DNA of 64,000 nucleotides from Catenuloplanes atrovinosus (GTDB taxonomy: Bacteria > Actinomycetota > Actinomycetes > Mycobacteriales > Micromonosporaceae): NCBI RefSeq assembly GCF_031458235.1, contig NZ_JAVDYB010000001.1, forward strand, positions 8,519,001 to 8,583,000, in the 5' to 3' direction. This document shows positions 42,784 to 50,932 of the stretch, piece after piece; the stretch's first letter is position 1; each line of letters begins with the position of its first letter. The position numbers and the translations under genes were made by a program. The notes below the pieces were generated by a model. That model did no database searches. It had not been told where the DNA came from and worked only from the letters and a program-made list of their open reading frames with translations.

Positions 42784-44922
42784 GTGGGTGACAGCGTCAT
42801 ATCCGGGCTCGACCCGGATCAGCTCAGGGCGGTGACCGCGCCCGCCGGCGCGGTGTGCATCCTGGCCGGCGCGGGCACGGGGAAGACCCGGGCCATCACC
42901 CACCGGATCGCGCACCGCGTGGTGTCCGGCGAGATCGCCGCCCGGCACGTGCTGGCGGTCACGTTCACCGCACGCGCCGCGGCGGAGATGCGCGCCCGGC
43001 TGGCCGCGCTCGGCGTGCCCGGCGTGCAGGCCCGGACGTTCCACGCGGCCGCGCTGCGCCAGGTTCGCTACTTCGCGCCCCGGATCCTGGACGGCCGGGC
43101 GATGCCGCGGCTTCTGGAGAGCAAGGCGCGGCTGGTCACGCTGGCCGCCGGGCGGGCCGGCGTGCGCGCGGACCGGATCACCGCGCGGGACCTGGCCGGC
43201 GAGATCGAGTGGGCCAAGTCGTCCCTGGTCGAGCCGGGGGAGTACCCGGTCGCCGCGGTCAAGGCGACGCGCGAGCCGCCGCTGGCGCCGGAGCGGGTCG
43301 CGGAGGTGTTCGCGGAGTACGAGCGGCTCAAGCGCGCCCAGGGCGTAATCGACTTCGAGGACATGCTGCGCGCCGCGGTCTGGGGCATCGAGGAGCACGC
43401 GGACGTGGCCGAGGAGATCCGGTCGCAGTACCGGCACCTCGTGGTCGACGAGTACCAGGACGTGAACCCGCTGCAGCAGCGCCTGCTCGACGCCTGGCTG
43501 GGCGGACGGGACGACCTCACCGTGGTGGGCGACGCCAGCCAGACCATCTACTCGTTCACCGGCGCCACCTCGTCGTACCTGATCGACTTCGCCCGCCGGT
43601 TCCGGGACGCGACCGTGATCCGGCTGACCCGCGACTACCGGTCCACGCCGCAGGTGGTCGGGCTGGCCAACGCGGTGATCGCGGCGGCCCGGGGTGCGGA
43701 GGCGCGGCTGCGGCTGGAGCTGGTCGGCCAGCGCCCGCCGGGGCCGGAGCCGGAGCTGCGGATCTTCGCGGACGAGCCGGACGAGGCGGCCGCGGTGGCG
43801 CGCCGGTGCGTGGAGCTGATCAGGTCGGGCGTGCCGGCGCGGGAGATCGCGGTGCTGTTCCGGACGAACGCGCAGTCCGAGGCGTACGAGGCGGCGTTCA
43901 CCGACGCGCGCGTGCCGTACGTGGTGCAGGGCGCGGAGCGGTTCTTCGAGCGCGCCGAGATCCGCCAGGCGATGGTCGCGCTGCGCGCCGCCACCCGGTC
44001 CACGCCGTCCGGCACGCCCTTGCGTACCGCCGTGGTGGACGCGCTGGCCGCGACCGGCTGGGCGCCGGACACGCCACCGCCGGGCGGCGCGGCGCGCGAG
44101 CGGTGGGAGGCGCTGGCCGCGCTGGTGCAGCTCGCGGAGGAGTTCGCGGCGGTCCCGGAGATCCAGCCGATCGGCGAGGGCGGGGCCGTGCAGCGGGACG
44201 CGACGCTGGCCGGCTTCAACGACGAGCTGGCCCGGCGCGCGGCGCAGCAGCACGCGCCCGCGCTGGAGGGCGTCACGCTGGCCTCGCTGCACTCCGCGAA
44301 GGGCCTGGAGTGGGACGCGGTGTTCCTGGTCGGGCTCGCGGACGGCACGCTGCCCACCGCGTACGCGCGGACGCCCGAGGCGCTGGAGGAGGAGCGCCGG
44401 CTGCTCTACGTGGGCGTCACCCGCGCCCGCCACTGGCTGTGGCTCTCCTACGCGCAGAGCCGGTCGCCGGGTGGCCGGCCGCGGCGCCCCTGCCGGTTCC
44501 TGCCGAGCTTCGAGCGGCCGTCGCCGGGCCGGCCCGCGCAGGAGAGTCGGAAACCTGACCGGCGCCGGGTCCCGGTCGCGTCCTGCCGGGTCTGCGGGGC
44601 CACGCTGCTGGCCGGCGCGGACCGCAAGCTGGGGCGCTGCCCGAACTGCCCCAGCGACCTGGACGAGGAGCTCTACGAGCGGCTGGTCGACTGGCGCGCG
44701 CGGGTCGCCGGCGGGCAGAAAGTTCCTGCGTACGTGGTGTTCACGGACGCGACGCTGGTGGCGCTGGCCGAGCGGCGGCCGAGCCGGCCCGAGCAGCTGC
44801 TGGAGATCGCCGGGATCGGGCCGCGCAAGCAGCGGCTGTACGGGGAGACCGTGGTGGCCCTGATCGGCGGCGCGACCGTCGATGACGTGACCGTCCAAAA
44901 AACTTCTGAGAACCCGCGTTAA
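42784..44922 (+). CDS. uvrD2: ATP-dependent DNA helicase UvrD2
   Basis: 712 aa. SF1 helicase motifs: Walker A GAGTGKT (29-35), VVDEYQDVN, GDASQTIYSFTGA, and LHSAKGLEWDAVFLVGL. Then a tetracysteine knuckle (C601, C604, C619, C622) and a C-terminal HRDC domain (about 635-705, with LLEIAGIGPRK). That layout is the mycobacterial UvrD2 signature. Unwinds DNA 3'-5' in repair. GTG start 42784 lies 8 nt after TAGGCT (42770-42775) and lacks a ribosome site, so leaderless translation is likely. Divergent from mycoredoxin, as in mycobacteria (from memory). Confidence 0.93.
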   Translation: MGDSVISGLDPDQLRAVTAPAGAVCILAGAGTGKTRAITHRIAHRVVSGEIAARHVLAVTFTARAAAEMRARLAALGVPGVQARTFHAAALRQVRYFAPRILDGRAMPRLLESKARLVTLAAGRAGVRADRITARDLAGEIEWAKSSLVEPGEYPVAAVKATREPPLAPERVAEVFAEYERLKRAQGVIDFEDMLRAAVWGIEEHADVAEEIRSQYRHLVVDEYQDVNPLQQRLLDAWLGGRDDLTVVGDASQTIYSFTGATSSYLIDFARRFRDATVIRLTRDYRSTPQVVGLANAVIAAARGAEARLRLELVGQRPPGPEPELRIFADEPDEAAAVARRCVELIRSGVPAREIAVLFRTNAQSEAYEAAFTDARVPYVVQGAERFFERAEIRQAMVALRAATRSTPSGTPLRTAVVDALAATGWAPDTPPPGGAARERWEALAALVQLAEEFAAVPEIQPIGEGGAVQRDATLAGFNDELARRAAQQHAPALEGVTLASLHSAKGLEWDAVFLVGLADGTLPTAYARTPEALEEERRLLYVGVTRARHWLWLSYAQSRSPGGRPRRPCRFLPSFERPSPGRPAQESRKPDRRRVPVASCRVCGATLLAGADRKLGRCPNCPSDLDEELYERLVDWRARVAGGQKVPAYVVFTDATLVALAERRPSRPEQLLEIAGIGPRKQRLYGETVVALIGGATVDDVTVQKTSENPR

Positions 44923-44927
44923 TTCGT

Positions 44928-44957
44928 TTGCCCTCTCGCACGGGAGGGGCATAGCCT
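44928..44957 (+). promoter_or_regulatory. whiB7 promoter, WhiB7-autoregulated type
   Basis: TTGCCC (44928-44933) and TAGCCT (44952-44957) with an 18-base spacer, and an AT-rich block TTAATTCGTT directly upstream of the -35. WhiB7-dependent promoters are known for an AT-rich stretch at that position contacted by the AT-hook. It overlaps the uvrD2 stop and would give a leader of about 660 nt before whiB7. Confidence 0.55.
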
Positions 44958-45042
44958 CAGATCACACCTCACCGGCAGCGGGTCTTCTTGCTGCTCGGAG
45001 GGGTTGGAAACCGTATTCGTCAACGGCTAGTGGAGAGAGAAG

Positions 45043-45456
45043 GTGACCCCCGTGGAGATCTACACGATGCTGCAGATCCCATCGATGTCCCCTGCCCTCC
45101 TGCTGTCCGTTGCCGGTCCGGTCCGGTCCGAGTGCCCCGTGGCGCCCGCGTCCTCGCCGACGCATGTGTCCCCGTGGCAGGTCCGGTCGATCGTGTCCGA
45201 CGTGCCGCAGCGACCGCAGGTGGATCAGGTCCGCACCCAGGCCGAACTGGTGCGGGACCCGCAGTCGGTGGCATATGGCGCGCTCGATGCCCAGGGCACC
45301 GGTGTGTCCCTGGTCAACAGCGGCAACGAGTCCCTTCAGGGCCGCAATGGCTCTATGGGAAGCAACAAGATCTCGGGCAACAAGGGCATGACCGTCGAGA
45401 CGAAGCGAGCCTTCGGCGGTGCCCGCGGTGTTCCACCTCGAGGAAGGCCGGTCTGA
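45043..45456 (+). CDS. upstream ORF in the whiB7 leader (137 aa, possibly regulatory only)
   Basis: GTG 45043 with a GGAGAGAG ribosome site opens 137 codons (in-frame ATGs at 45067 and later could give shorter versions). The product shows no domain. Its TGA (45454-45456) falls inside the first stem of the attenuator hairpins, so a ribosome at the stop would alter folding of the downstream terminator. Upstream ORFs controlling whiB7/wblC by ribosome-dependent attenuation are known in mycobacteria and Streptomyces. Confidence 0.6.
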   Translation: MTPVEIYTMLQIPSMSPALLLSVAGPVRSECPVAPASSPTHVSPWQVRSIVSDVPQRPQVDQVRTQAELVRDPQSVAYGALDAQGTGVSLVNSGNESLQGRNGSMGSNKISGNKGMTVETKRAFGGARGVPPRGRPV

Positions 45457-45527
45457 CACTCAGACCAACCGGCTCACCTCGAGGCCGCGGAACCCGCTTA
45501 CCGGGATCCGCGGCCTTCGTCATTTTC
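45435..45527 (+). promoter_or_regulatory. whiB7 attenuator: anti-terminator and intrinsic terminator hairpins
   Basis: First hairpin: GCCGGTCTGA (45447-45456) pairs with TCAGACC/CCGGC (45460-45473) with an AA bulge. Terminator: GAGGCCGCGGA (45481-45491) pairs with TCCGCGGCCTT (45507-45517), with an inner CCCG/CGGG stem, followed by CGTCATTTTC. The palindrome CCTCGAGG occurs on both sides (45436 and 45477) and could give an alternative fold. When ribosomes stall in the upstream ORF, read-through into whiB7 is expected. Confidence 0.7.
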
Positions 45528-45621
45528 AGAAGCCCGCACCTCGGGTTCGGAAATGACTCCGACCCCCGTACGAAGTCGGAAGCGATCTACGAGATCGAAG
45601 CGAGAGAGAGGTGACCGGGCG

Positions 45622-45987
45622 ATGAGTCTGGCCCTTGCCGTGCTCGACACGAACGTCGAGCTGGAGGCGAACCTGCCCTGTCGGAAGTTCGACCCCGACC
45701 TGTGGTTCTCGGATGTCCCGGCCGAGCTCGAGCTGGCGAAGTCGCTCTGCGGGGACTGCCCGCTGCGCAACGCCTGCCTGGCCGGCGCCGTGGACCGCGC
45801 GGAGCCGTGGGGCGTCTGGGGTGGCGAGATCTTCGAGCGTGGCGCGGTCGTTCCGCGCAAGCGGCCCCGTGGCCGTCCGCGCAAGGAGGACGCCGCGCGC
45901 GACGCCGAGCTGCGCACCGAGGTCGAGGCGCGGATGGAGGCCAGTGGTCTGGCCGAAACCCGCAGCAACGTCCGGCTGGCGGCCTGA
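45622..45987 (+). CDS. whiB7: antibiotic-responsive transcription factor WhiB7
   Basis: 121 aa. Four iron-sulfur cysteines C20, C43, C46, C52, the GVWGG turn at 64-68, and a C-terminal AT-hook RGRPRK at 83-88, which distinguishes WhiB7 from other Wbl proteins. It binds SigA at promoters with AT-rich elements and activates intrinsic antibiotic-resistance genes. ATG 45622 follows GAGAGAGGTG. Preceded by a long attenuated leader and placed next to uvrD2, its usual neighbour. Confidence 0.93.
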   Translation: MSLALAVLDTNVELEANLPCRKFDPDLWFSDVPAELELAKSLCGDCPLRNACLAGAVDRAEPWGVWGGEIFERGAVVPRKRPRGRPRKEDAARDAELRTEVEARMEASGLAETRSNVRLAA

Positions 45988-46081
45988 CATGCACCCGATC
46001 AGCGTCGACGCCGGTCACCGACCGGCACTGCACCTCGAGATGAACACCGGAATCACTGCTTCCCCGAACGGAGCCGGCAAG

Positions 46082-46222
46082 ATGCAACTACTTCACGAAG
46101 CGCTGTCGAGGGTACGAATGCGACAGCCTCAGTCCGTGACCCGGAGCGCTGAGGCACCTCGATCCGCCCGTCGCGTCGCGATGGAGGCCCGCCAGCGGGC
46201 CGCCCGCGAACTGCGCGGATAA
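46082..46222 (+). CDS. small basic protein downstream of whiB7, 46 aa
   Basis: 46 aa, ATG 46082 with GGAG 8-11 bases upstream (an in-frame ATG at 46040 is an alternative). MQLLHEALSRVRMRQPQ then Arg-rich helix (ARRVAMEARQRAARELRG). Similar short 'M.LLHEAL.R.RM' proteins are, from memory, common in Micromonosporaceae and of unknown function. It precedes a good terminator, so it is likely the last gene of the whiB7 unit. Confidence 0.55.
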   Translation: MQLLHEALSRVRMRQPQSVTRSAEAPRSARRVAMEARQRAARELRG

Positions 46223-46238
46223 CCATTCGGTATTCACC

Positions 46239-46274
46239 GCCCCTCGGCCGCACCGCGGCCGAGGGGCCTTTCTC
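46239..46274. terminator. intrinsic terminator after the whiB7 unit
   Basis: 12-bp perfect stem GCCCCTCGGCCG (46239-46250 / 46256-46267) then CTTTCTC. Convergent with the ABC1 kinase stop at 46273. Confidence 0.82.
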
Positions 46275-47619
46275 ATGCCGAGAAGCCCGGCAGCCACTCC
46301 TCGACGATGTCGCGGTAGCGCGCCTTCGCCTCCAACTGGGAGAGCACGCCGATCGAGCCCATCGTCACGCGGTGCAGCAGCAGGTAGGACGGCGGCAGGT
46401 TGAGGTGCCGGCTGAGCTGGTAGGCCGGGCTCCTCGGGTTGCCCAGCCGGACCGCCTCGCCGCGCAGCCAGGCGCGGGTGAACTGGAACTCCTCCTCGAC
46501 CACCGGCGCCAGCATCGGCCGCAGGAAGTCCAGCAGCGCGGGCCCGTCCAGGTTGTCGTCGTCCGGCTTGACGAAGCCCTCCTCGACCAGGCCGGCCAGC
46601 ACGCCGTCCGCGTCACCGGCGAGCGCCAGCGAGAGCAGCCGGCCGACCGGCTCGGGCAGGCCGTCCGGCAGCCGCGCCACCGCGCCGAAGTCGATCACAC
46701 CGAGCCGGCCGTCCGGGAGAATCCGGAAGTTGCCGGGGTGCGGGTCCGCGTGCAGCAGGCCGCAGCGCCGGGGCGCGGAGAAGTGGAGCACCGCCATCAG
46801 CCGGCCGGCCTCGTCGCGCTCCTCCTGCGTGCCGCCGGAGATGACGGCGGAGAGTGGGGTGCCGTCGATCCACTCGGTGACCAGCACGTGCGGGGTGGCG
46901 CGGATCACCTCGGGGACGTAGATGTCCGGGTCCTTCGCGTACCCGGCGTGGAAGGCGCGCTGGGTCTCCGCCTCCAGCTCGTAGTCGAGCTCCTCGGTTA
47001 TCCGCTCACGCAGCTCGACGATCAAGGGCTTCACGTCGATGCCGGGCTGGATCGCGCGGAACATGCCGGCCATCCGGGACAGCTGCTTCAGGTCGGAGAG
47101 CAGTGCGTCGCCGGCACCCGGGTACTGGATCTTCACGGCGACGGCGCGGTCCGGCGTGCGCCTCCGGCCGCGGCCCGGGGGTGGCGAGCGCCACACCGCG
47201 CGGTGCACCTGCCCGATGCTCGCCGCGGCGGCCGGCACGTCGTCGAACTCGGCGAAGTTCGCCCGCCAGTCGTCGCCCAGCTCGGCCGCGAGCACCCGGT
47301 GCACGCTGGCGGCGGGCAGCGGGGGAGCGGCCTCCTGCAGCTTGGTCAGCGCCTGACGGTACGGCCCGGCCAACTCGTCCGGCAGCGCGGCCTCGAACAC
47401 CGAGAGCGCCTGCCCGAACTTCATCGCACCGCCCTTGAGCTGCCCGAGGACGCTGAACAGCTGCTCGGCCGTACGCTGCTGGATCTCGGCGGATATGACG
47501 TCGGAGGCCATGCCGGTGACGCGCTTCCCCAGCCCGAGCACGGTCCGGCCGGCGAAGCCGAGCGGAAGACTGGCGAGCTTGGCGGTGCGAGCGGCCGCCC
47601 GTCGGGGAATATCGGTCAC
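46273..47619 (-). CDS. ABC1/UbiB-family atypical protein kinase-like
   Basis: 448 aa. ABC1 family features: AMKFGQALSV (the KxGQ motif), PAAAASIGQVHRA (Ala-rich loop), VAVKIQYPG, LHADPHPGNF catalytic loop and VIDFGAVARL. Members such as UbiB/Coq8 are ATPases linked to isoprenoid-lipid or quinone metabolism; the actinobacterial role is unproved. Located between whiB7 and a TOMM-like protein; the mycobacterial homologue also sits beside whiB7 (from memory). ATG at 47619, 4 bases after the upstream gene's stop. Confidence 0.88.
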   Translation of the reverse strand: MTDIPRRAAARTAKLASLPLGFAGRTVLGLGKRVTGMASDVISAEIQQRTAEQLFSVLGQLKGGAMKFGQALSVFEAALPDELAGPYRQALTKLQEAAPPLPAASVHRVLAAELGDDWRANFAEFDDVPAAAASIGQVHRAVWRSPPPGRGRRRTPDRAVAVKIQYPGAGDALLSDLKQLSRMAGMFRAIQPGIDVKPLIVELRERITEELDYELEAETQRAFHAGYAKDPDIYVPEVIRATPHVLVTEWIDGTPLSAVISGGTQEERDEAGRLMAVLHFSAPRRCGLLHADPHPGNFRILPDGRLGVIDFGAVARLPDGLPEPVGRLLSLALAGDADGVLAGLVEEGFVKPDDDNLDGPALLDFLRPMLAPVVEEEFQFTRAWLRGEAVRLGNPRSPAYQLSRHLNLPPSYLLLHRVTMGSIGVLSQLEAKARYRDIVEEWLPGFSA

Positions 47620-47623
47620 CAGA

Positions 47624-48718
47624 TCATTGTGCCTGGGCTTTCGTGAACGTGTCGGGCTGGAAGCGTGGAGATCGGCGATGCCGCCGCCCGCAGTCGCACA
47701 CCGGGTGCTGCGCCCAGCGGCGCCGCCGCATCCGGGACGGCCCGTCGATCTCGGTCGCCGCGCCGATCGTCTCCGGCGCGTCGCCGTCCAGGTACGCCAG
47801 CGTCTGCTCCGCCGCGTACGCCGCCGCGGCCAGCACGGTGGCGGCGCCGCCGGTCGGGCCCTCGCGGCCCGGGCGCGGCACCAGCTGCGCCGCGAGCGCG
47901 GGCCAGGCCGGATCGCGGTCGCGCCGGTGCAGTTCGAGGCAGCGCAGGCAGGGCACGCCCGCGCTCGGGACCAGCGGGCCGACCACCATCGTGCCGTCGC
48001 GCGCGGCGACCAGCAGGTGTGCCTGCCGGCGCTGGGCGAACCCGGCCGCCAGCACGGGCGCGGGCCGGTCCAGCCCGAGCTGGACGACGAGCGCGGCCCG
48101 GCCGCGCGGCACCGGGCCGGTCCGCACGTCCGGTGCGACGCGGGTGATCGCGGCCGTCACCGCGCGTGCCCGTGCGGGCGGCGGGTCGCCGGTCGCGACC
48201 GCGCCGCCGGCCGTGTCGGACGGCAGCACCGGACCGGACAGCGCGGCATGAATCCGGCCCACGCCGGCCTGGGCGAGCGCGACCGCGATCGGCCCGGCGG
48301 CCGGACCGGGCCCGGTGATCGTGACGTCCGCCGCGTATCGCCGGCGCAGCACCTGGGCCGGGTTGTCCACAGGCGGGGCGTCACCCAGCGCGATCGCGGT
48401 GGCCTCGCCGGACAGCCGCGCGCGGACCTCGCCGGGCAGCCGGGCGGGGAGGAAGTGGTGCGCGCCGAGCAGCAGGCCGGCATCGAGGAGCTCGCGGAGC
48501 AGGCCGCGGGCCTCCGCCTCGGAGAGGCCGAGCCGGTCGGCGTGCCGCAGGATGGTGCCCTCCGACCTGGTGCCGTCGACCAGGTCGAGCAGCTCGCCGA
48601 CGGTGCCGGCGGCCGGCCGGAGCACGACGCCGCGCCGGGCGTCCGTGCCGAGCTGGAACGTCTGCGGATCGCGCCACAGCCGGGTGAGGCCGGGGATCAG
48701 CATCGGGCGATAGACCAT
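47624..48718 (-). CDS. TOMM leader-binding / ThiF-like (cyclodehydratase C-protein-like) orphan
   Basis: 364 aa. N-terminal winged-helix-like part (LRPAAGTVGELLDLVDGTRSEGTILRHADRLGLSE, broken here), then a degenerate ThiF/E1-like fold with GPGPAAGPIAVALAQAGVG, and zinc-type cysteines CLRC (about 269-272) and CDC near the C-terminus. This matches the partner proteins of azole-forming YcaO enzymes. No YcaO or precursor is nearby, so its role here is unclear. It is 4 bases upstream of the ABC1 kinase on the same strand. Confidence 0.7.
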   Translation of the reverse strand: MVYRPMLIPGLTRLWRDPQTFQLGTDARRGVVLRPAAGTVGELLDLVDGTRSEGTILRHADRLGLSEAEARGLLRELLDAGLLLGAHHFLPARLPGEVRARLSGEATAIALGDAPPVDNPAQVLRRRYAADVTITGPGPAAGPIAVALAQAGVGRIHAALSGPVLPSDTAGGAVATGDPPPARARAVTAAITRVAPDVRTGPVPRGRAALVVQLGLDRPAPVLAAGFAQRRQAHLLVAARDGTMVVGPLVPSAGVPCLRCLELHRRDRDPAWPALAAQLVPRPGREGPTGGAATVLAAAAYAAEQTLAYLDGDAPETIGAATEIDGPSRMRRRRWAQHPVCDCGRRHRRSPRFQPDTFTKAQAQ

Positions 48719-48758
48719 GGGTCACACCGTGTCACCCGGGACGGGTCGTCCCACCGGG

Positions 48759-48820
48759 TTATCCACAGGCCCGCACTGCTGTGCACCGTGTTATCCACAG
48801 AACTCGGCGGGTTATCCACA
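48759..48820 (+). promoter_or_regulatory. cluster of three DnaA boxes
   Basis: Three perfect TTATCCACA boxes in the same orientation at 48759-48767, 48791-48799 and 48812-48820, in the gap between the TOMM-like gene and DUF5679. A fourth, TTGTCCACA (the actinobacterial consensus), is at 48363-48371 inside the TOMM-like gene. No dnaA/dnaN genes are near, so this is not the origin; a DnaA-controlled promoter or titration site is possible. Confidence 0.7.
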
Positions 48821-48892
48821 GGCTGTGTGTGTCCCCGTACTTACTCAACGTGGCGGAGTCGTCGCTGGTGACGGCCTCGGCCGGAAAAGCCG

Positions 48893-48914
48893 AGGGGCGG
48901 CCGGAGCCGCCCCT
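48893..48914 (-). terminator. terminator of the DUF5679 gene
   Basis: 9-bp perfect stem (48893-48901 / 48906-48914). On the minus strand it is followed by CGGCTTTTCC, a usable U run. Confidence 0.65.
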
Positions 48915-48929
48915 GCCAAGCGTCGCGGA

Positions 48930-49100
48930 TCAGGCCTTGTTGGCCTTGCCGAGGATGCGGTTCATGGTCGTACCGCAGACCGGGCACTTGCCCTTGGCCA
49001 TGTTCATCCCCGTCTTGGAGACCTCCACGGAGCCCTCGAAGTCCCGCTTCTCCTTGCACTTAACGCAGTACCCGTTGTAAGTCTGGGTCTTGGTGGCCAC
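48930..49100 (-). CDS. DUF5679 zinc-ribbon protein, 56 aa
   Basis: 56 aa with CVKC (12-15) and CPVC (39-42), a small zinc ribbon typical of DUF5679. Sequence GYCVKCKEKRDFEG and AKGKCPVCGTTMNRILGK are strongly conserved in actinobacteria. Function unknown; ribosome or nucleic-acid association is often suspected for such ribbons. Start GTG 49100 with GAGGGG upstream; a longer frame is not convincing. Confidence 0.85.
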   Translation of the reverse strand: MATKTQTYNGYCVKCKEKRDFEGSVEVSKTGMNMAKGKCPVCGTTMNRILGKANKA

Positions 49101-49545
49101 GGTGCCCCTCCTCAGTTTCGGTGACCGGCTTGCCGCACCCCGGTGTCTCCGGCGCGGCGACCTCGTTCGGCGCCGGCTGTTCGATGTGACCGCCGCCGGC
49201 GGGTCGCGGTCCTCGCGGACCCCTACCCAGCCGGGGCCGATTCCATGTCCGGTGCGTACGCCGAGGTGGAGTCTGCCCGTCGTATTGCCCGGTTTTGGGC
49301 AGGTTCGCGCGGACACGCCGGAGAAGCTTTGCCGGCCGTCCACCTCGGTGATCAAAAGAGTCCACCCCCGATGCTCAACCGTCCGAACCGCCGGGTAGTC
49401 TCGCCGTGGCACCAAATTTTTTTCGGACTCCATGCCCTAAAGAGGACTTTTTGGGCGCGGCTCACCCGGATGGCTCTTGCGAACACCTGGTGACTAGGGA
49501 TTAGCGTGCCGATGTGAACGGAACCCGGGGCTCCGCGGGCCGGTA
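49101..49545. other. intergenic region, promoter-like but no gene
   Basis: 445 bases between divergent genes. Frames present lack ribosome sites. 49405-49500 is AT-rich (AAATTTTTTTC near 49416) and probably carries promoters for one or both neighbours. No hairpin of note. Confidence 0.4.
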
Positions 49546-50076
49546 ATGGCTGCTACGCGGAAGCCGGTCGTCGAGGTGCGGCGCAGTCAGCGTCGTCGCC
49601 GGACGGTGTCCGCCTATCGGGACGGCGAACGCGTGGTCGTCCTCATCCCCGACCAGTTCTCCCGCGCCGAGGAGACCGAGTGGGTCGACAAGATGCTCGC
49701 CCGCCTCGCCGCCCGTGAGGAACGCCTCCTCCGCACCGACGCCGAGCTCCTCGCCCGCGCCCGCCGCCTGATCGCCCGCTACCTCGACGATCACCGCGCC
49801 CTGGTTCTCCCCGACAGCGTCCGCTGGGTCACCAACCAGAACGGCCGCTGGGGCTCCTGCACCCCCGCCGACCGGACCATCCGCATCTCCCACCGCATCC
49901 AGGAGATGCCCGAGTGGGTCATCGACTACGTCCTCCTCCACGAACTCGTCCACCTCGTCGTCCCCAGCCACAACGCCCGCTTCTGGGACCTGGTCGGCCG
50001 CTACCCCCGCACCGAACGCGCCCGCGGCTACCTGGAGGGCATCTCCGCCGCCACCGGCATGGTCCTCGACGACTGA
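49546..50076 (+). CDS. YgjP/DUF45-type (M48-like) metallopeptidase
   Basis: 176 aa. Zinc motif HELVH at 132-136 with a third ligand region SHNARFW (His143) and the conserved NQNGRWGSC motif about 30 residues earlier, the signature of the YgjP/WLM-like family. Predicted cytosolic metal-dependent protease of unknown target. The start ATG has no clear ribosome site. Confidence 0.85.
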   Translation: MAATRKPVVEVRRSQRRRRTVSAYRDGERVVVLIPDQFSRAEETEWVDKMLARLAAREERLLRTDAELLARARRLIARYLDDHRALVLPDSVRWVTNQNGRWGSCTPADRTIRISHRIQEMPEWVIDYVLLHELVHLVVPSHNARFWDLVGRYPRTERARGYLEGISAATGMVLDD

Positions 50077-50180
50077 ACCCCTCCCTTCCCCGATACCCCG
50101 TCCCGGCGGCTCACCTCCCGCATGCTCCCGCGGGCACCGGTCGTCGCTGGCGCTCCTCCCTGCACGCGCCGTGGCCGCAA

Positions 50181-50420
50181 GCCCTCGCCCTTCCCGCGAA
50201 GCCCTCGTCTTTCCCGCGAGGCTCTCGTCTTTCCCGCGAGGCTCTCGTCTTTCCCGCGAGGCTCTCGTCTTTCCCGCGAGGCTCTCGTCTTTCCCGCGAG
50301 GCTCTCGTCTTTCCCGCGAGGCTCTCGTCTTTCCCGCGAGGCTCTCGTCTTTCCCGCGAGGCTCTCGTCTTTCCCGCGAAGCTCTCGTCTTTCCCGCGAA
50401 GCCCTCGCCTTTCCGCGCGG
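50181..50420. repeat. 20-bp minisatellite, 12 units
   Basis: Twelve head-to-tail 20-bp units. Seven consecutive copies (50221-50360) are exactly GCTCTCGTCTTTCCCGCGAG; the outer units differ at one to a few positions. Each unit contains CTCG...CGAG and can form a small stem. No spacers, so not CRISPR. Confidence 0.95.
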
Positions 50421-50836
50421 GCGATGCGGTGTTTCCCGTGGGCGGCCGGATTCTGGCGTTGCCTGAACGGTGGCGGCGCCTGGCGCGATCGGGATTCGGC
50501 GCTGCGGCGGTGGCGACGTCCGCGCTCGCCTGTCGTGGGCGGGAAAGCCGGCGGCGAACGGAGCCGGTGATGCCGAGGGATTGCCAACGATGGGGAATCG
50601 CCTCGGCCGTTGCCGTCGCGTCCGTTCTGGCGATCGTCTCGGCGGTCGCCATCGGGTCCGCTCCGCCATGGCGGGCACTCCGTGCCCGAAATTTCGTGTT
50701 ATTGCGTTCGGCAGGGGAATTAGTGCATCCGCAGGATTGCGAACCTGCGCCACCTTGCGCATGGGTCGAGGCCGTGGGTGTTGGCGGGATGTGTGGATGG
50801 CCTGAATGGTGTTGATAACTCGATCATAACCTGTAG

Positions 50837-50893
50837 CTATGTGAGCCTCAGGCACGTTATTCGGGCGGAATTACGTGCCTGAGGCTCACATAG
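50837..50893. repeat. perfect 21-bp inverted repeat
   Basis: Arms 50837-50857 and 50873-50893 are exact reverse complements over 21 bp (begin CTATGTGAGCCTCAGGCACG), with a 15-nt AT-rich loop. It lies about 40 bases upstream of the DUF559 gene. Could be a terminator-like hairpin, an operator, or a small mobile-element remnant. Confidence 0.85.
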
Positions 50894-50932
50894 TGAGGTG
50901 GATCGAGAAAGGATACGTGAAGTGTCATACGG

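Larger units (their letters stand above)
50077..50932. other. gene-free interval with minisatellite and long palindrome
   Basis: 856 bases. It holds the 20-bp repeat array (50181-50420) and a perfect 21-bp inverted repeat (50837-50893). The long open frames here exist because the 20-bp repeat stays open in several frames; they are low-complexity and not credible genes. 50680-50880 is AT-rich for this genome. Confidence 0.6.

Noticed and set aside
48759-48820. Chromosomal replication origin
   Set aside because: Only three clustered boxes and no dnaA, dnaN, rpmH or parAB genes nearby.
50181-50420. CRISPR array
   Set aside because: Units are contiguous with no spacers, and no cas genes are present.
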